Of a stretch of DNA of 59,918 bases, positions 35,851-44,627 are shown one piece after another. Position numbers and translations under genes: made by a program. The notes beneath the pieces are model-generated. The model made no database searches and was not told where the DNA came from. It worked only from the letters and a program-made list of their open reading frames with translations. How positions within the stretch are numbered: the stretch's first letter is position 1; every line of letters starts with the position of its first letter. The stretch is from positions 1-59,918 of the forward strand of contig JAABRF010000007.1 in NCBI GenBank assembly GCA_011391075.1. Reading direction: 5' to 3'. Origin of the DNA: Flavobacteriia bacterium (lineage in GTDB: Bacteria; Bacteroidota; Bacteroidia; Flavobacteriales; Flavobacteriaceae).

Positions 35851-36918
35851 TTATTGATATACTCTTACGTAATCTATTTCAAAAGTAGCCGATGTAAAAT
35901 TGGGATCAACAGTTCCTCCAAAATTTCCACCCATGGCGCAATTCATGATAATAAAAAAGTTTTGATTGAATGGTAAAGTTGAGTTATTTGTAAAGGTATA
36001 ATATAACTGATTATCAACGTAAAATTTGATGCTACTTGAGTTCCATTCAGTGGTATAAATATGGAATTCGGTAGTTGCATTGTTGATCATCAAGGTTGCT
36101 CCATCAGGATTGGCTCCTGAATGTCCTGGATGATGCAAACTTCCATATATCTTATTCAATTGATTGCCTACATGTTCCATGACATCAATTTCGCCACAAG
36201 CAGGCCAGCTTGCGGTTCCAATATTAGCCCCTAGCATCCAAAGTGCAGGCCATGTTCCACCACCTGCAGGAAGTTTGGCTCTGAATTCAATTTTTCCATA
36301 TTTAAAATCATATTTACCTTGGCTCAACAATCGGGCTGAAGTATAGGCACTTCCCATATAATTTTCCTTGATCAATTTGATTTTGAGTAATCCACCTTCT
36401 ACGATGACATTTTCAGGACGGTTGGTATAGTATTGTAATTCATTATTTCCCCAACCAGATGTTCCGGTTCCGGTATTATAGCCCCATTTATTGGGGTTTG
36501 GAGCCCCATCTGTATTGAATTCATCGCTCCAAACTAGACCAGGAACTACGTATACGGAAATGGTTCTGGAATCGGAAATAAATTGCGACCCATTATAAGC
36601 AGAAACGTGAATGGTATAAGAATGAGTACCCATTTCATTAAAAGTATACGACACCAATCCAGTAGTAGATTCAATCAAATCAGAATTGATTAATACCTTA
36701 TAAAGGGTTGCATTATCTGCTGTAATGATCATATTAATAACGCCACTACCATCACCATTTGGAAAAGTGGCCGATTCTCCTTGACGGGTAATTGTTATGT
36801 TAAGGTTTGAAGGAGTATTGTCTTCAGGTTCATCTGAATCAGGACCTGAGCAACTCAACCCCAAAAAAGAAACCATTAAGATTAATCCTATTCTAAAAAA
36901 TGTAAAAAAGGAATTCAT
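35851..36918 (-). CDS. GH16 beta-glucanase (laminarinase-like) lipoprotein with PKD-like domain
   Basis: 355 residues. The lipoprotein signal (FLGLSCSGPDSDEPEDN) leads to a PKD-like module (about 38-125) and a GH16 domain (about 130-355). The catalytic motif GEIDVMEHVG (near 242-250) is the E-[IV]-D-x-x-E type of endo-beta-1,3-glucanases, with WPALWMLGANIG before it. It should cut long beta-1,3-glucan at the cell surface before SusCD uptake. The PKD-like module resembles the N-terminus of the binding lipoprotein directly upstream (GDGSGVINMIITAD against GEGSGNVMITAHAD), so the two may share a scaffold. It probably has its own promoter. Confidence 0.94.
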   Translation of the reverse strand: MNSFFTFFRIGLILMVSFLGLSCSGPDSDEPEDNTPSNLNITITRQGESATFPNGDGSGVINMIITADNATLYKVLINSDLIESTTGLVSYTFNEMGTHSYTIHVSAYNGSQFISDSRTISVYVVPGLVWSDEFNTDGAPNPNKWGYNTGTGTSGWGNNELQYYTNRPENVIVEGGLLKIKLIKENYMGSAYTSARLLSQGKYDFKYGKIEFRAKLPAGGGTWPALWMLGANIGTASWPACGEIDVMEHVGNQLNKIYGSLHHPGHSGANPDGATLMINNATTEFHIYTTEWNSSSIKFYVDNQLYYTFTNNSTLPFNQNFFIIMNCAMGGNFGGTVDPNFTSATFEIDYVRVYQ

Positions 36919-37013
36919 AAGGAGATGTTTTAGTTTAACTTAGAAAATTTGAAATAAAAAAAATTCCAATAGGGAAATCGTTAAATGGATATAATGCTAT
37001 TTTAAAAATATAC

Positions 37014-37021
37014 CAAAACTA
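37014..37021 (-). promoter_or_regulatory. candidate -7 element for the GH16 enzyme block
   Basis: Minus-strand TAGTTTTG is a full match to TAnnTTTG, about 95 bases upstream of the GH16 start and just after a hairpin. A clear -33 TTG is not visible. Confidence 0.4.
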
Positions 37022-37057
37022 TTCCATTGATTTCTTTCGTTAGATAAACATCATACA

Positions 37058-37076
37058 CCGACCCCAATGGGGTCGG
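37058..37076 (-). terminator. intra-locus hairpin between binding proteins and enzymes
   Basis: Perfect eight-bp GC-rich stem CCGACCCC/GGGGTCGG with a three-base loop, 29 bp after the stop of the binding lipoprotein. No T run follows, so it may stabilise the 3' end of the susCD message or attenuate read-through rather than stop transcription fully. Confidence 0.5.
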
Positions 37077-37104
37077 GTATGTGTTTAATAATTATCAAAA
37101 TTTA

Positions 37105-38019
37105 TTAACTCTGAGGTTTTAATTTTAAATACCAAGCATTACCGGTTTCAGTACCTTGTACTCTCAAGTACATATAAGTATCTGTAATTTCAAGAATCTC
37201 GTAAGTACTTTGACAAGCCCCATAACCAATATATGTAGTGTTGGAGGCCAAATTGATTACCGTCTCGGTAGAAGCTGTAATTCCTGATTCAGCAGGAGCA
37301 AAAGTAAAAGCTCCTGTACCACCACTATAGGGGTAACAACCTTCATCACCCGATGCAGGAATCCCAGGTAGATTGGTTAAAGAACCTGTTTTAGTAAATG
37401 CACCATCGGGGTTTACAACTTGAATAGAAAAATTTGAACCCGATTTAGTAAAGGTAAATTTAGTTGTATAAAAACAGTTACAGCAAGCCACTTTTTCATT
37501 GATAGCAGCCTCCCACCAAACAGGTGCCGGATTATCAATTGGGCCTACACCCAAATGACCTGGTACATCTTTATCTACAATCCAAGTTTTACTGGCATTG
37601 TTAGTCAGATTTGTAACCAACATTGGGTCTGGAGTAAAATCACTTCTAACTGTAATGTTTTTAGTCATAACGGTAGAGGTTCCACCCTTGCCATAAGCCA
37701 CTACTGTAATCGTATAATCGTTTACACCGGTAGTAGTATATTTTTTGGTAACCATACCATTCACTAATGGGACAAAACTCAATTCTCCCGTAGCACCAAA
37801 GTCGATTTTATAAGCCAATGCATCATCGGCATGAGCTGTAATCATTACATTTCCAGAACCTTCTCCATAAGGATATGTTGTACTTACTCCTTCAATTTGG
37901 GCAGTGATTATCAAGTTCGTCGGAGCTGTTAAGTCCCCCAAGCTATATTCTTCTTTTTGGCAAGCATTATAGGAAAATCCAATGACCAAAAGAATGATTA
38001 AAAATTTTAATTTCTTCAT
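37105..38019 (-). CDS. PUL-associated lipoprotein with PKD-like domain (surface glycan-binding candidate)
   Basis: 304 residues with a lipoprotein signal (IGFSYNACQKEE). A PKD-like module (about 30-125) resembles the one in the GH16 protein. The C-terminal half has the pattern NASKTWIVDKDVPGHLGVGP and CCNCFYTTKFTFT, met in proteins of Bacteroidota glycan loci. It has no catalytic residues. Likely an outer-membrane surface glycan-binding protein beside SusD, 15 bp downstream of another such gene. Confidence 0.75.
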   Translation of the reverse strand: MKKLKFLIILLVIGFSYNACQKEEYSLGDLTAPTNLIITAQIEGVSTTYPYGEGSGNVMITAHADDALAYKIDFGATGELSFVPLVNGMVTKKYTTTGVNDYTITVVAYGKGGTSTVMTKNITVRSDFTPDPMLVTNLTNNASKTWIVDKDVPGHLGVGPIDNPAPVWWEAAINEKVACCNCFYTTKFTFTKSGSNFSIQVVNPDGAFTKTGSLTNLPGIPASGDEGCYPYSGGTGAFTFAPAESGITASTETVINLASNTTYIGYGACQSTYEILEITDTYMYLRVQGTETGNAWYLKLKPQS

Positions 38020-38034
38020 TTTAAAAAAGTTTTA

Positions 38035-39159
38035 TTAGTTAGTTTGTCTAATATTATCTAGATATATCACTTCCCCAAATCCATCGGCAGCGTCATTATA
38101 ACGGAAAACCAATTGATTGAAAGTTGTACCGGCTGGAATGCCTAAGGTCCCAAAGTCAAACACCAATTCTTCCCATTGGTTGGCAACGGTTGATGCTACT
38201 TTTAGTACTTGGTTGGATACACCTCCACTACCTTGTTCCAATTCAACATTGAGTTTTTTTCCTACTTCGGTACTGTAAACCAAAACTTTGATTTTATTAC
38301 CATTATCGATGTTTATAGGAACTGAATTAGGAGCACTCATAGGAGTCCACGTTCCACCCCACCAAGGAGCTCCAACAGCTTTAACATATTTTCTAACGGT
38401 AGTTGAAGTATTTAATCCTCCAGGGAATGGATTGGCTACTTGCGAAACCGTTACATTTCCAAAAGTACCACCAATATTGTAGTTTTGGATTGGACTTTCA
38501 TAAGTAATTGGCAATGCAAAAGGTCCAAAAACGGTTACCGGATAAGTTTTAATTGTAGTAGCAGCTCCTCCACTCAAAGCGATTAAAGTAAGTGTGTATA
38601 CCCCTGGAGCATAAGTATGAGCAGGTGCAGTAAATACTTCTCCTAAAGAACCGGTCATGGCAGTAGCGACTTCGCTTGTTCCTCCATCACCCCATTTTAC
38701 TTGAAAACCATTGGCAAAATCGGCTGTAGCTGTAAGATTTAAAACCGTACCTGAAAAATTGAGATTCGCTTCAATATTTTCGGGTGCTACATAGGTAACT
38801 TGTAATGGGAATGTATTTGTAGATTCATTACCTGCTATATCTTTAGAAAGTATACTTACAGTATAACTTCCTTCTGGATATATATGACTAGTACTGTAAC
38901 CAGGTGCTACTGTAACCGGAGCACCTGTTCCATGTCCATAGGTTACTCTAAAAGAAGTTACTCCTTCTCCTATGGGTGTAATTTTAACCAAGCCACTGTT
39001 ATCGGTACTGATATCAAAAATTGAGTTTTGATTACTGGAGGCTGCGGTATCCAAAAAAGACAAATCCTCATCAATTCCATCCGGAACTGTACAACTAAAT
39101 GCTAAAGTCAACAAAAAGGTTGACAGTACTATTAATTTAAAGTTTTTAAAATTCATCAT
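38035..39159 (-). CDS. PUL-associated lipoprotein with two PKD domains (SusE/F-position)
   Basis: 374 residues. After the lipoprotein signal (LLTLAFSCTVPDG) two PKD-type domains follow (about 45-127 and 130-210: GHGTGAPVTVAPGYSTSHIY; WGDGGTSEVATAMTG). A C-terminal beta-sandwich (about 225-374) ends with VIYLDNIRQTN, as in carbohydrate-binding modules. It sits where SusE/SusF-like surface glycan-binding proteins are usually encoded, 14 bp after susD. It probably holds the glucan at the cell surface. Confidence 0.8.
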   Translation of the reverse strand: MMNFKNFKLIVLSTFLLTLAFSCTVPDGIDEDLSFLDTAASSNQNSIFDISTDNSGLVKITPIGEGVTSFRVTYGHGTGAPVTVAPGYSTSHIYPEGSYTVSILSKDIAGNESTNTFPLQVTYVAPENIEANLNFSGTVLNLTATADFANGFQVKWGDGGTSEVATAMTGSLGEVFTAPAHTYAPGVYTLTLIALSGGAATTIKTYPVTVFGPFALPITYESPIQNYNIGGTFGNVTVSQVANPFPGGLNTSTTVRKYVKAVGAPWWGGTWTPMSAPNSVPINIDNGNKIKVLVYSTEVGKKLNVELEQGSGGVSNQVLKVASTVANQWEELVFDFGTLGIPAGTTFNQLVFRYNDAADGFGEVIYLDNIRQTN

Positions 39160-39173
39160 TGTATTTTTTAAAA

Positions 39174-40679
39174 TTAATTATAATTAGGATTTTGTTGTAT
39201 CATCGTATTTTCTAATTCTTTATAAGGAATTGGAAATATTTCATTTTTTCCAGCAACAAAACCTCTGCTAGATAATACTGATGCAGCATCTCCCCATCTA
39301 ACCAAATCAAAGAAACGATGGCCTTCTCCTGCCAATTCTTTTCTTCTCTCAGCTTTAATGGCTGTCATTGATACAGGTACTGGAGATAAACCTACTCTTG
39401 CTCTAACTGCATCTAATAATGCTTGAGCTCTTGTTCCAGTCCCACCCAATGCTTCAGCTTCCATCAAATAAGCATCAGCCAAACGAATCACGTAAGTATT
39501 TTGACGATAATTCAAAACGGCATCACCAGTTCCGGTAGAAACATCGGCTTGACGAGGTAAAAACTTGTTTAAGAAATAACCGGTATCTTGATATCCAGCA
39601 ATATAATCTGCTTGTCCTGATGTCTGTAAAGCTTTTAAATCAAATATGGTTGCATTAAATCTAGGATCCCCATTCAATTGGTTGTATAATTCTTGCGTAA
39701 TAACATTAAAACTCCAACCAGCAGGCAAACTTGGAGCAGCAGATCCCAATTTAACATAGCCACGAGGACCTACCATTACATTGACTGAGTTTCCTTCATC
39801 GGAACCAGATCCCCAAACTCCCCAATGAGAACTTCCGGTACTGGCATGTGCAACTTCTAATAGTGATTCTGCATTGAATTTATTATTCACAACCCACAAA
39901 TCATTGTAATTGGCTAATAAATAATTTCCGTATTGATTCGGAGAACCTGGCGTTCCATTAACTTCAGCTAAAACAGCAGCAGCTTGGGTATTCTTACCAT
40001 CAAACAAATATACTTTACCCAATAATGCTTGAGCGGCTCCTTTAGTAAATCGTCCTTTTTCTGCATCTGGAACTGTAGCTGGTAAAACAGCTATAGCTGC
40101 TACTAAATCTAGCTCGATTTGAGTATAAACATCAGCTGGAGTAGCTTGTAGAACGTTATACATATCGGCAGGAGTTAAAGGTTCTAAAATCAAAGGAACA
40201 TTTTTGAACATTCTCACCAAATTGAAATAATACAAAGCTCTTAGTGCTTTGGATTCGGCTTCAAAACGCGTTTTCAAAGCATCACTCATATCTACATTTG
40301 GTAATTTTTGCATTAAAATATTAGCTCTAAATATACCTTGGTAATGATCATTCCAAAAACTGGCTGGAATAGTGATGGGCGTAATGGTATAGTTTGAAAA
40401 ACCTTGAATACCTGCTCCATCTGTAGCTCCACCACCACCTGCAAAATGATCATCAGATCCGGCATTCATCATGGTAATCATGTTTTCAAAACCTCCAGAA
40501 TTTTTGCGGGTTACATCATAAACGGCGATTAACGCAGCAGTAGCTTCTGCTTCATTTCTATAATAGGAATCCTCCAAAGGTTTGCCTTCAGGAGCAACTT
40601 CTATAAAATCTTTGCTACATGATGCCATAAAAGCGATCATAAGCAAAGCAACTATCGAATATAATTTTAAATGTCTCAT
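39174..40679 (-). CDS. susD: SusD/RagB-family nutrient-binding lipoprotein
   Basis: 501 residues from the ATG at 40679 (MRHLKLYSIVALLMIAF, lipobox Cys in FMASCSKDF). A longer frame upstream overlaps susC and lacks a signal. The family features are present: APEGKPLEDSYYRNEAEATAAL near the N-terminus, TPR-like helices (ALRALYYFNLVRMFKNVPLI), and the C-terminal RKELAGEGHRFFDLVRWGDA with NPNYN at the end. It caps the SusC channel on the outer face and delivers oligosaccharide. It is encoded 13 bp after susC. Confidence 0.96.
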   Translation of the reverse strand: MRHLKLYSIVALLMIAFMASCSKDFIEVAPEGKPLEDSYYRNEAEATAALIAVYDVTRKNSGGFENMITMMNAGSDDHFAGGGGATDGAGIQGFSNYTITPITIPASFWNDHYQGIFRANILMQKLPNVDMSDALKTRFEAESKALRALYYFNLVRMFKNVPLILEPLTPADMYNVLQATPADVYTQIELDLVAAIAVLPATVPDAEKGRFTKGAAQALLGKVYLFDGKNTQAAAVLAEVNGTPGSPNQYGNYLLANYNDLWVVNNKFNAESLLEVAHASTGSSHWGVWGSGSDEGNSVNVMVGPRGYVKLGSAAPSLPAGWSFNVITQELYNQLNGDPRFNATIFDLKALQTSGQADYIAGYQDTGYFLNKFLPRQADVSTGTGDAVLNYRQNTYVIRLADAYLMEAEALGGTGTRAQALLDAVRARVGLSPVPVSMTAIKAERRKELAGEGHRFFDLVRWGDAASVLSSRGFVAGKNEIFPIPYKELENTMIQQNPNYN

Positions 40680-40692
40680 ATTAGTTATGTTT

Positions 40693-43600
40693 TTAGAATT
40701 GTAAATTGGCTCCAAACATAAAAGTTCGGGCTTGTGGATAAAAACCTCTGTCAATACCCGATACATCACCTCCAATTTCTGGATCGTACCCGGTATATTT
40801 AGTCAAAGTAAACATATTTTCTCCTGTTAAGAAGAAACGAACTTTATCAGCACTGATTTTATTTGAAAGATTAGTTGGTAAAGTATAGCCCAATTGAACC
40901 ACTTTAAATCTCAAATAATCACCTTTTTGTAAGTAAAAATCAGACATTTTTCCGTAGTTTCCATTGGCATCTACATTGGTTAATCTTGGATAATCATTTG
41001 AAGTACCTTCTCCGGTCCAACGACTCATGGCAACAGTTTGGTAATTGGAATTTAAGATGTCCAATCTTCTCAATCCTTGGAAAATTTTATTACCAGCTAC
41101 ACCTTGCGCTGAAACCATCAAATCAAATCCTTTATAATCAAGATTCAAATTTAAACCAAATGTATATTTGGGAAGTGGACTACCTAAATTGACTCTGTCA
41201 TCTCCGGTAATAGCACCATCTCCATCAACATCAACCCAACGGAAATCACCAGGTTGAGCTCCAGGTTGAATCAATCCTCCCAATGAATTGGTATAATCAT
41301 TTACTTCAGCCAAATTTTGGAAAATTCCATCGGTTTGATAACCCCAAAAATAGTTATAGGATTCTCCTACTTCAGTTCTAGTAACATCACCCATGGATTG
41401 GAAACCTACACCTGAGGTTATAAAATCAATTCCCTCTCCAAGATAAGAAACTTCATTTCTAATACTTGAAACGTTACCACTTACTCCGAAATTAACTTCA
41501 TTAAATCTCTTTTTATAGGCTATTTCCAATTCAATACCTCTATTAAACATATCGGCTACGTTAGCAGTTGGAGATCCGGTAGCACCCACATAACCTGGAA
41601 TAGATATGTTTTGTAAAATTCCGACCGTTTCTTTATTAAACCAGTCAAAAGTAACATTGATACTGTTAAAAAATTTAGTTTCAAAACCAATATTGGTTTG
41701 ACGAGTTTCTTCCCATTGTAAATCAGGATTAGCCGGAGCATTAGGACTTGAACCTGAAGTTATCAATTCATCAATACCTATAGTATAGTTTCTTCCACCA
41801 CCTATAGTTGATAAATAAGTAAATCTTCCAATTCTATCATTACCGGTAACCCCATAACCACCTCTTACTTTGAATTGATTTACGTAGTCGTTTTCTTTCC
41901 AAAAAGACTCTTTTGATACTACCCAACCCAAAGAAAATGAGGGGAATACACCATATTTATTGTTGGAACCAAAGTTGGACGAACCATCTCGACGGATAAT
42001 ACCGGTAAATAAATATTTTTCGTCATAATTGTAGTTAATTCTTGAAAATAATGAACTAACTCTATGTGGTTCGGCAGTATAAGCTCCTCCTGTTTTACTT
42101 GCAGCAGGTATGTCAAAATTGAATGAAGCTTCCTGGTAATCATTGGTAGGAATACCTGAATGCGTGATTGATAAACCGGTCGGATTATCGTCTTCATAAG
42201 CTCCTTGACCCAATAAAACAGTAAAATCGTGCGCTCCTATTTGTTTGGAATAGGTTATAATGTTTTCAATATTCCAAGCAAATATTTTGTTTTGACTTCT
42301 GGAAATATTGTTTACTGCGTTACTTACAGAAGGATTCAAATAAAACATTGGGGTAAATCCTTCATATCCCCAATAAGCTAATTTGGCTCCAATGGTAGAT
42401 TTGATTTTCAAACCTTCCATAGGTGTGATTTCCATAAATGCATTCCCTACGATGTCATCTCCATAACTGTATTGCCCTAATCTAGTTTGTTGATAAGCCA
42501 ATGGATTGGTCATTTCCTGACCTACAATAGGAGAAATTCCATAAGGATTTCCATTTTCATCTCTTACAATATAAGTATTAGAATATGATGGACCGTTTAT
42601 GACAACGGGATCAGTTTCTACTAGAGGTGTAATGGGATCCAAATTGATGGCAGAACTCAAAGGTCCTCCGTATTCACTATTGGTATTTCCCAATCCAACT
42701 GATTTTTGGTGAGAATAACCCAAATTTTGACCAATTGAAATATACTTGTTCAATTTGTGATTGGAATTTAAACGAATACTTTTTTTATCGTAATTGGAAA
42801 TATCAGACATCACAATTCCCTCTTGATTTTGAGATCCAAAAGACAAATAAAAATTAGAGTTTTCAGTTCCGCCGCTCATATTAATCTCGTGATTGTATTT
42901 TATAGCATTGTCACTGAAAATAGCTTTTTGCCAATCCGTTCCTTTTCCAAGTATACTCAAATTTGTATAGATAGGGTCTCCACCATCGTTGATAGATTTT
43001 TCATTTCTCAAGGCAGCATATTGAGTGGCATTTAAAAGGTCAAGTACTTTTGCCGGAGATGAAATGCCATAACTTCCGGTGTAACCAACCTTAATTCCGC
43101 CTTGTTTTCCTTTCTTAGTTGTAACCAAAATAACCCCAGAAGCAGAACGTGCTCCATAAATAGCAAGGGAAGCAGCATCCTTTAAGACTTCGATGGATTC
43201 AATATCTGATTGATTTAAGAAACCTATATCATCACTGATAGCTACACCATCAACAACCCAAAGTACATTGTTACCTCCATAACCATTAAAAGAAGTAATA
43301 CCTCTTACTCTAATGGTGGAAGATGAACCTGGTTGACCCGCATTAGAAGCAATAAATACACCGGTTGTTTTACCTTGAAGTGCTTGTTCAATACGTCCGT
43401 TATTTGGGGTTCCTTCCAAATCCTTAGCTGAAACTTTGGAAATTGCACCCGTATTAACACTTTTCTTTTGGCTTCCATAACCCACATTGATCACAACTTC
43501 TTCCAAAGTGTTCTGGTCCTCTACTAAAACTATACTCATTTCTCCATTGGTTATAGCAACTTCTTGTGTTGCATAACCCAAATAAGAAACAACTAATGTT

Positions 43601-43824
43601 TTGGCACTAACCGGAACACTCAAGGAAAAGTTACCATCAAAATCGGTGGTAGTTCCTATTTTAGTGTCTTTGACCACAACAGAGGCTCCGGCTAAAGGAG
43701 AACCATCGGATGTGACATTACCCGATACTGTTTTTTGATTCTGAGCCGAAGCCATAATCCCAAAAAACATTGACAATAAGAAAATGAATTTCTTAAAGTT
43801 CCTTGATAAAAAATTTAAACTCAT
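40693..43824 (-). CDS. susC: SusC/RagA-family TonB-linked outer membrane transporter
   Basis: 1043 residues. Signal peptide (FGIMASAQ), carboxypeptidase-regulatory-like domain (about 30-115: VSGNVTSDGSPLAGASVVVK), TonB plug with the SusC motif LEEVVINVGYGSQKKSVNTG, and a 22-strand barrel ending in FMFGANLQF. It imports oligosaccharides released by the surface glucanases, with energy from TonB-ExbBD. First gene of the locus; the upstream region has a LacI-like operator and a direct repeat. Confidence 0.97.
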   Translation of the reverse strand: MSLNFLSRNFKKFIFLLSMFFGIMASAQNQKTVSGNVTSDGSPLAGASVVVKDTKIGTTTDFDGNFSLSVPVSAKTLVVSYLGYATQEVAITNGEMSIVLVEDQNTLEEVVINVGYGSQKKSVNTGAISKVSAKDLEGTPNNGRIEQALQGKTTGVFIASNAGQPGSSSTIRVRGITSFNGYGGNNVLWVVDGVAISDDIGFLNQSDIESIEVLKDAASLAIYGARSASGVILVTTKKGKQGGIKVGYTGSYGISSPAKVLDLLNATQYAALRNEKSINDGGDPIYTNLSILGKGTDWQKAIFSDNAIKYNHEINMSGGTENSNFYLSFGSQNQEGIVMSDISNYDKKSIRLNSNHKLNKYISIGQNLGYSHQKSVGLGNTNSEYGGPLSSAINLDPITPLVETDPVVINGPSYSNTYIVRDENGNPYGISPIVGQEMTNPLAYQQTRLGQYSYGDDIVGNAFMEITPMEGLKIKSTIGAKLAYWGYEGFTPMFYLNPSVSNAVNNISRSQNKIFAWNIENIITYSKQIGAHDFTVLLGQGAYEDDNPTGLSITHSGIPTNDYQEASFNFDIPAASKTGGAYTAEPHRVSSLFSRINYNYDEKYLFTGIIRRDGSSNFGSNNKYGVFPSFSLGWVVSKESFWKENDYVNQFKVRGGYGVTGNDRIGRFTYLSTIGGGRNYTIGIDELITSGSSPNAPANPDLQWEETRQTNIGFETKFFNSINVTFDWFNKETVGILQNISIPGYVGATGSPTANVADMFNRGIELEIAYKKRFNEVNFGVSGNVSSIRNEVSYLGEGIDFITSGVGFQSMGDVTRTEVGESYNYFWGYQTDGIFQNLAEVNDYTNSLGGLIQPGAQPGDFRWVDVDGDGAITGDDRVNLGSPLPKYTFGLNLNLDYKGFDLMVSAQGVAGNKIFQGLRRLDILNSNYQTVAMSRWTGEGTSNDYPRLTNVDANGNYGKMSDFYLQKGDYLRFKVVQLGYTLPTNLSNKISADKVRFFLTGENMFTLTKYTGYDPEIGGDVSGIDRGFYPQARTFMFGANLQF

Positions 43825-43971
43825 AAGCTTTAAATATTTGTTTAATTTAAAATAAAAATTAAGACTTTACATGGTCTTGTTTACAAAGTGTTAAATTATT
43901 ACATTCCTCAACATATTATAAAAAAGCTACCTATACAAAAAATATACAAAATGGAAAAAAAAAGGAAAATG

Positions 43972-43985
43972 CGAAAACGTTTGCG
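43972..43985. promoter_or_regulatory. LacI-type operator-like palindrome upstream of susC
   Basis: CGAAAACGTTTGCG is a near-perfect palindrome with a central CG, the usual shape of LacI/GalR-family operators. It is about 150 bp upstream of the susC start. No LacI-type regulator is encoded in the window. Confidence 0.5.
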
Positions 43986-44051
43986 TAAATGTGGTTGTTT
44001 CTAGTATTTACAATATGGAAATACCATGTTTTGTTTATGAAATTTTTTACT

Positions 44052-44073
44052 TGTTGTGGTAATGTTGTGGTAA
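44052..44073. promoter_or_regulatory. 11-bp perfect tandem direct repeat upstream of susC
   Basis: TGTTGTGGTAA occurs twice head to tail (44052-44062 and 44063-44073). The 11-bp spacing equals one DNA turn, as expected when two protein subunits bind the same face. Candidate activator site; regulator unknown. Confidence 0.45.
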
Positions 44074-44262
44074 AATCAATAATTAAATTTGGAAAAAGTA
44101 AGTAATTGAAATAAAAAAAATCCTTATTTGTAACATTTTGATGTGTTTGAACTTATGAACGACAACGATTGAATACTGCCTATTGTCTCAAAAAAAGGAA
44201 TGATGAAAATTGAATATCGCAATTCCAAACTGAGTTGGATTATAAACCAATTTTAAGTACCT

Positions 44263-44312
44263 AAATAGGTTAAGGCTTCCAGCCTTTAAAGGCTGGAAGC
44301 CTTAACCTATTT
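44263..44312. repeat. 50-bp perfect palindrome
   Basis: Two 25-bp arms match without a mismatch (AAATAGGTTAAGGCTTCCAG on one side and its complement on the other, centre TTTAAA). It directly precedes the 21-bp array. It may be a mobile repeat or a structure-forming element between the susC and ruvB regions. Confidence 0.9.
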
Positions 44313-44337
44313 AACAATTCATCGATATTATTAAAAC

Positions 44338-44589
44338 TTCTTAATAACTATTAAGCCATTCTTGGTTACTATTAAACCAAACTAAGTAAGTATTAAACCG
44401 TATAAAGAAACTATTAAGCCTAACTAAGTAAATATTAAACCGTATAAAGAAACTAATAAGTTTAACTAAGTAAGTATTAAACCGTATAAAGAAAGTACTA
44501 AACCTAACTAAGTAAGTATTAAACAGTATAAAGAAAATATTGAACCTAACTAAGTAAGTTTTAAACCGTATAAAGAAACGATTAAACCT
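44338..44589. repeat. array of twelve 21-bp units (42-bp higher-order unit)
   Basis: The core TATTAAACC recurs every 21 bp from 44347 to about 44589. Alternate units differ (CTAACTAAGTAAG against CGTATAAAGAAA), giving a 42-bp superunit anchored at 44380, 44422, 44464, 44506 and 44548. Frames across the array have frequent stops. Function unknown. Confidence 0.85.
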
Positions 44590-44627
44590 TTTCTAGAGAG
44601 TGTAAACTCAACTTTGTCTGGATTGAT

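Larger units (their letters stand above)
43825..44627. other. gene-free repeat-rich region between susC and ruvB, 803 bp
   Basis: No convincing gene on either strand. It contains the susC regulatory region (43825-44080), a 50-bp perfect palindrome and an array of twelve 21-bp units. Stop codons in the array exclude a repeat protein. Confidence 0.7.

Noticed and set aside
40680-40775. Longer SusD start
   Set aside because: The extension overlaps susC and would bury the lipoprotein signal.
44338-44589. CRISPR array or plasmid-type iteron origin
   Set aside because: No unique spacers, no cas genes, no Rep or DnaA gene or AT-rich unwinding element can be linked to the array.
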